Made by a program: the position numbers and the translations under genes. A stretch of DNA of 64,000 nucleotides from Burkholderiaceae bacterium (GTDB lineage Bacteria > Pseudomonadota > Gammaproteobacteria > Burkholderiales > Burkholderiaceae_E), in contig JAOSJU010000001.1 in NCBI GenBank assembly GCA_027493945.1, positions 1,860,001 to 1,924,000 on the forward strand, written 5' to 3'. Below, in pieces: positions 63,328-64,000 of the stretch. The notes under the pieces are model-generated. The model was not told the DNA's origin, did no database searches, and saw only the letters and a program-made list of their open reading frames with translations. Each line of letters opens with the position of its first letter. Positions within the stretch are counted from its first letter, which is position 1.

Positions 63328-64000
63328 CCGCTTCGCCGGCATCGCCGCCGAGCCGCTCGCCGCGCACGCCGGGGCCCCGCTGGTCCAGCGCGCCGGAGAC
63401 CTGCTGCGGCTCACGCTGAACCGCCCTGCCGAGCACAACCGCCTCGATCCGGCCGACGTCGATGCGCTGCTCACGCTGTTCGAGCGGCTGGCCGCCGAAG
63501 GGCGCACCCGCGCGCTGGTGATCACCGGCGCCGGCGAGACGACCTTCAGCTCGGGCTACACGCTGCAGGCGATCGTCGACGAGCTCGACGCGCGCTTCGA
63601 GCGCATGCTCGACGTGCTCGAAGCACTACCGTTCCCGACGATCGCCGCGCTCAACGGCAGCGTCTACGGCGGCGCGACCGACCTCGCGCTGTGCTGCGAC
63701 TTCCGGATCGGCTCGCCCGGGCTGAAGATGTTCATGCCGGCCGCGAAGTTCGGCCTGCACTACTACCCCGGCGGCCTGCGACGTTACCTGACGCGGCTCG
63801 GCCTGCCCGCAGCGAGCAAGCTGATGCTCACCGCGATGACGATCGAGTCCGACGAGATGCTGCGCATCGGCTTTCTCACCGACCTGGTGCCGCGCGATGC
63901 GCTGTGCACGCGCGTCGACGCGTATCTCGACAACGTCTCGCGCACCGCGCCCGCCGTGGTCGCGCAGATGAAGCGCCACCTGCATGCGATGGCGCGGGCC
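63320..64000 (+). CDS. Enoyl-CoA hydratase/isomerase family protein (3' end outside the window)
   Basis: GTG 63320 starts eight bases inside the end of the cupin gene; 227 codons are visible with no stop. Crotonase-fold landmarks are LRLTLNRPAEHNRLDPADVD, VITGAGETTFSSGYTLQAIV (oxyanion-hole region), IAALNGSVYGGATDLALCCD and DFRIGSPGLKMFMPAAKFGL. The position of the first catalytic glutamate in enoyl-CoA hydratase (GGGxE) reads GGATDLA here, so classical hydratase activity is uncertain. Translationally coupled to the RLP-cupin pair. Confidence 0.88.
   Translation, partial: MVDRFAGIAAEPLAAHAGAPLVQRAGDLLRLTLNRPAEHNRLDPADVDALLTLFERLAAEGRTRALVITGAGETTFSSGYTLQAIVDELDARFERMLDVLEALPFPTIAALNGSVYGGATDLALCCDFRIGSPGLKMFMPAAKFGLHYYPGGLRRYLTRLGLPAASKLMLTAMTIESDEMLRIGFLTDLVPRDALCTRVDAYLDNVSRTAPAVVAQMKRHLHAMARA

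Overview
The window is 64 kb of high-GC DNA that reads as a facultatively anaerobic betaproteobacterium (Burkholderiales/Rhodocyclales-like). The support is an Azoarcus-type benzoyl-CoA reductase with its ferredoxin, a cbb3-family terminal oxidase, a cNOR-like nitric oxide reductase, sulfide:quinone oxidoreductase with sulfur carriers, fused isobutyryl-CoA mutase IcmF, RlmJ, and glutathione-dependent formaldehyde oxidation. This is inferred from gene content; there is no rRNA or tRNA to place it more precisely. I see no CRISPR array.

Layout. (1) 1-15,186, all on the minus strand, is one long catabolic transcription unit read from a promoter near 15,270. It encodes a class III aminotransferase, an ATP-dependent hydantoinase/oxoprolinase pair (HyuA, HyuB), an SDR, an aldehyde dehydrogenase, a three-subunit molybdenum hydroxylase, the TctA and TctC parts of a tripartite tricarboxylate transporter, and a flavoprotein cut by the window edge. 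Together they look like uptake, ring hydroxylation, ring opening, transamination and oxidation of a cyclic amide or N-heterocycle. (2) 15.2-21.2 kb is housekeeping: a transposase relic, a UvrD-type helicase, S-formylglutathione hydrolase, glutathione-dependent formaldehyde dehydrogenase, a DUF1993 protein and RlmJ. (3) 21.2-26.4 kb is an oxidase operon: ferredoxin, a CcoS-CcoN fusion, CcoO-like and small cytochromes c, an NsrR-type Rrf2 regulator, SCO and a membrane protein. (4) 26.4-36.8 kb is mixed: a zinc-type dehydrogenase, a cytochrome b561 gene split by a complete IS1182-like element, a MetE-like protein, an SbmA-like ABC transporter, a two-gene TIGR04255 module, a MenA/UbiA prenyltransferase and a PerM-type permease.

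(5) 36.9-37.4 kb is a very large inverted repeat (two 174-bp arms). (6) 37.4-42.7 kb is hemerythrin, ferredoxin and benzoyl-CoA reductase (bzdNOPQM order), under a perfect FNR-type box and a separate perfect palindrome. (7) 42.8-48.9 kb holds a ribosome-hibernation/cold-shock fusion, a zinc-ribbon protein, GYD and FNT proteins, a DUF1641-SQR-TusA-DsrE sulfur cluster and a flavodoxin. (8) 49-52.1 kb is a NOR whose NorC carries a second haem domain and whose NorB carries a C-terminal extension. (9) 52.2-64 kb holds vapBC, icmF, a flavin reductase, a giant RHS protein ending in a DUF2235/Tle1-like lipase domain, and a RuBisCO-like protein, cupin and enoyl-CoA hydratase operon cut by the right edge.

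A caution applies throughout: at least 16 single-base frame breaks lie in 11 otherwise intact genes, mostly in C or G runs. They look more like uncorrected sequencing indels than gene decay. Affected genes are given here as whole genes with the break positions noted.
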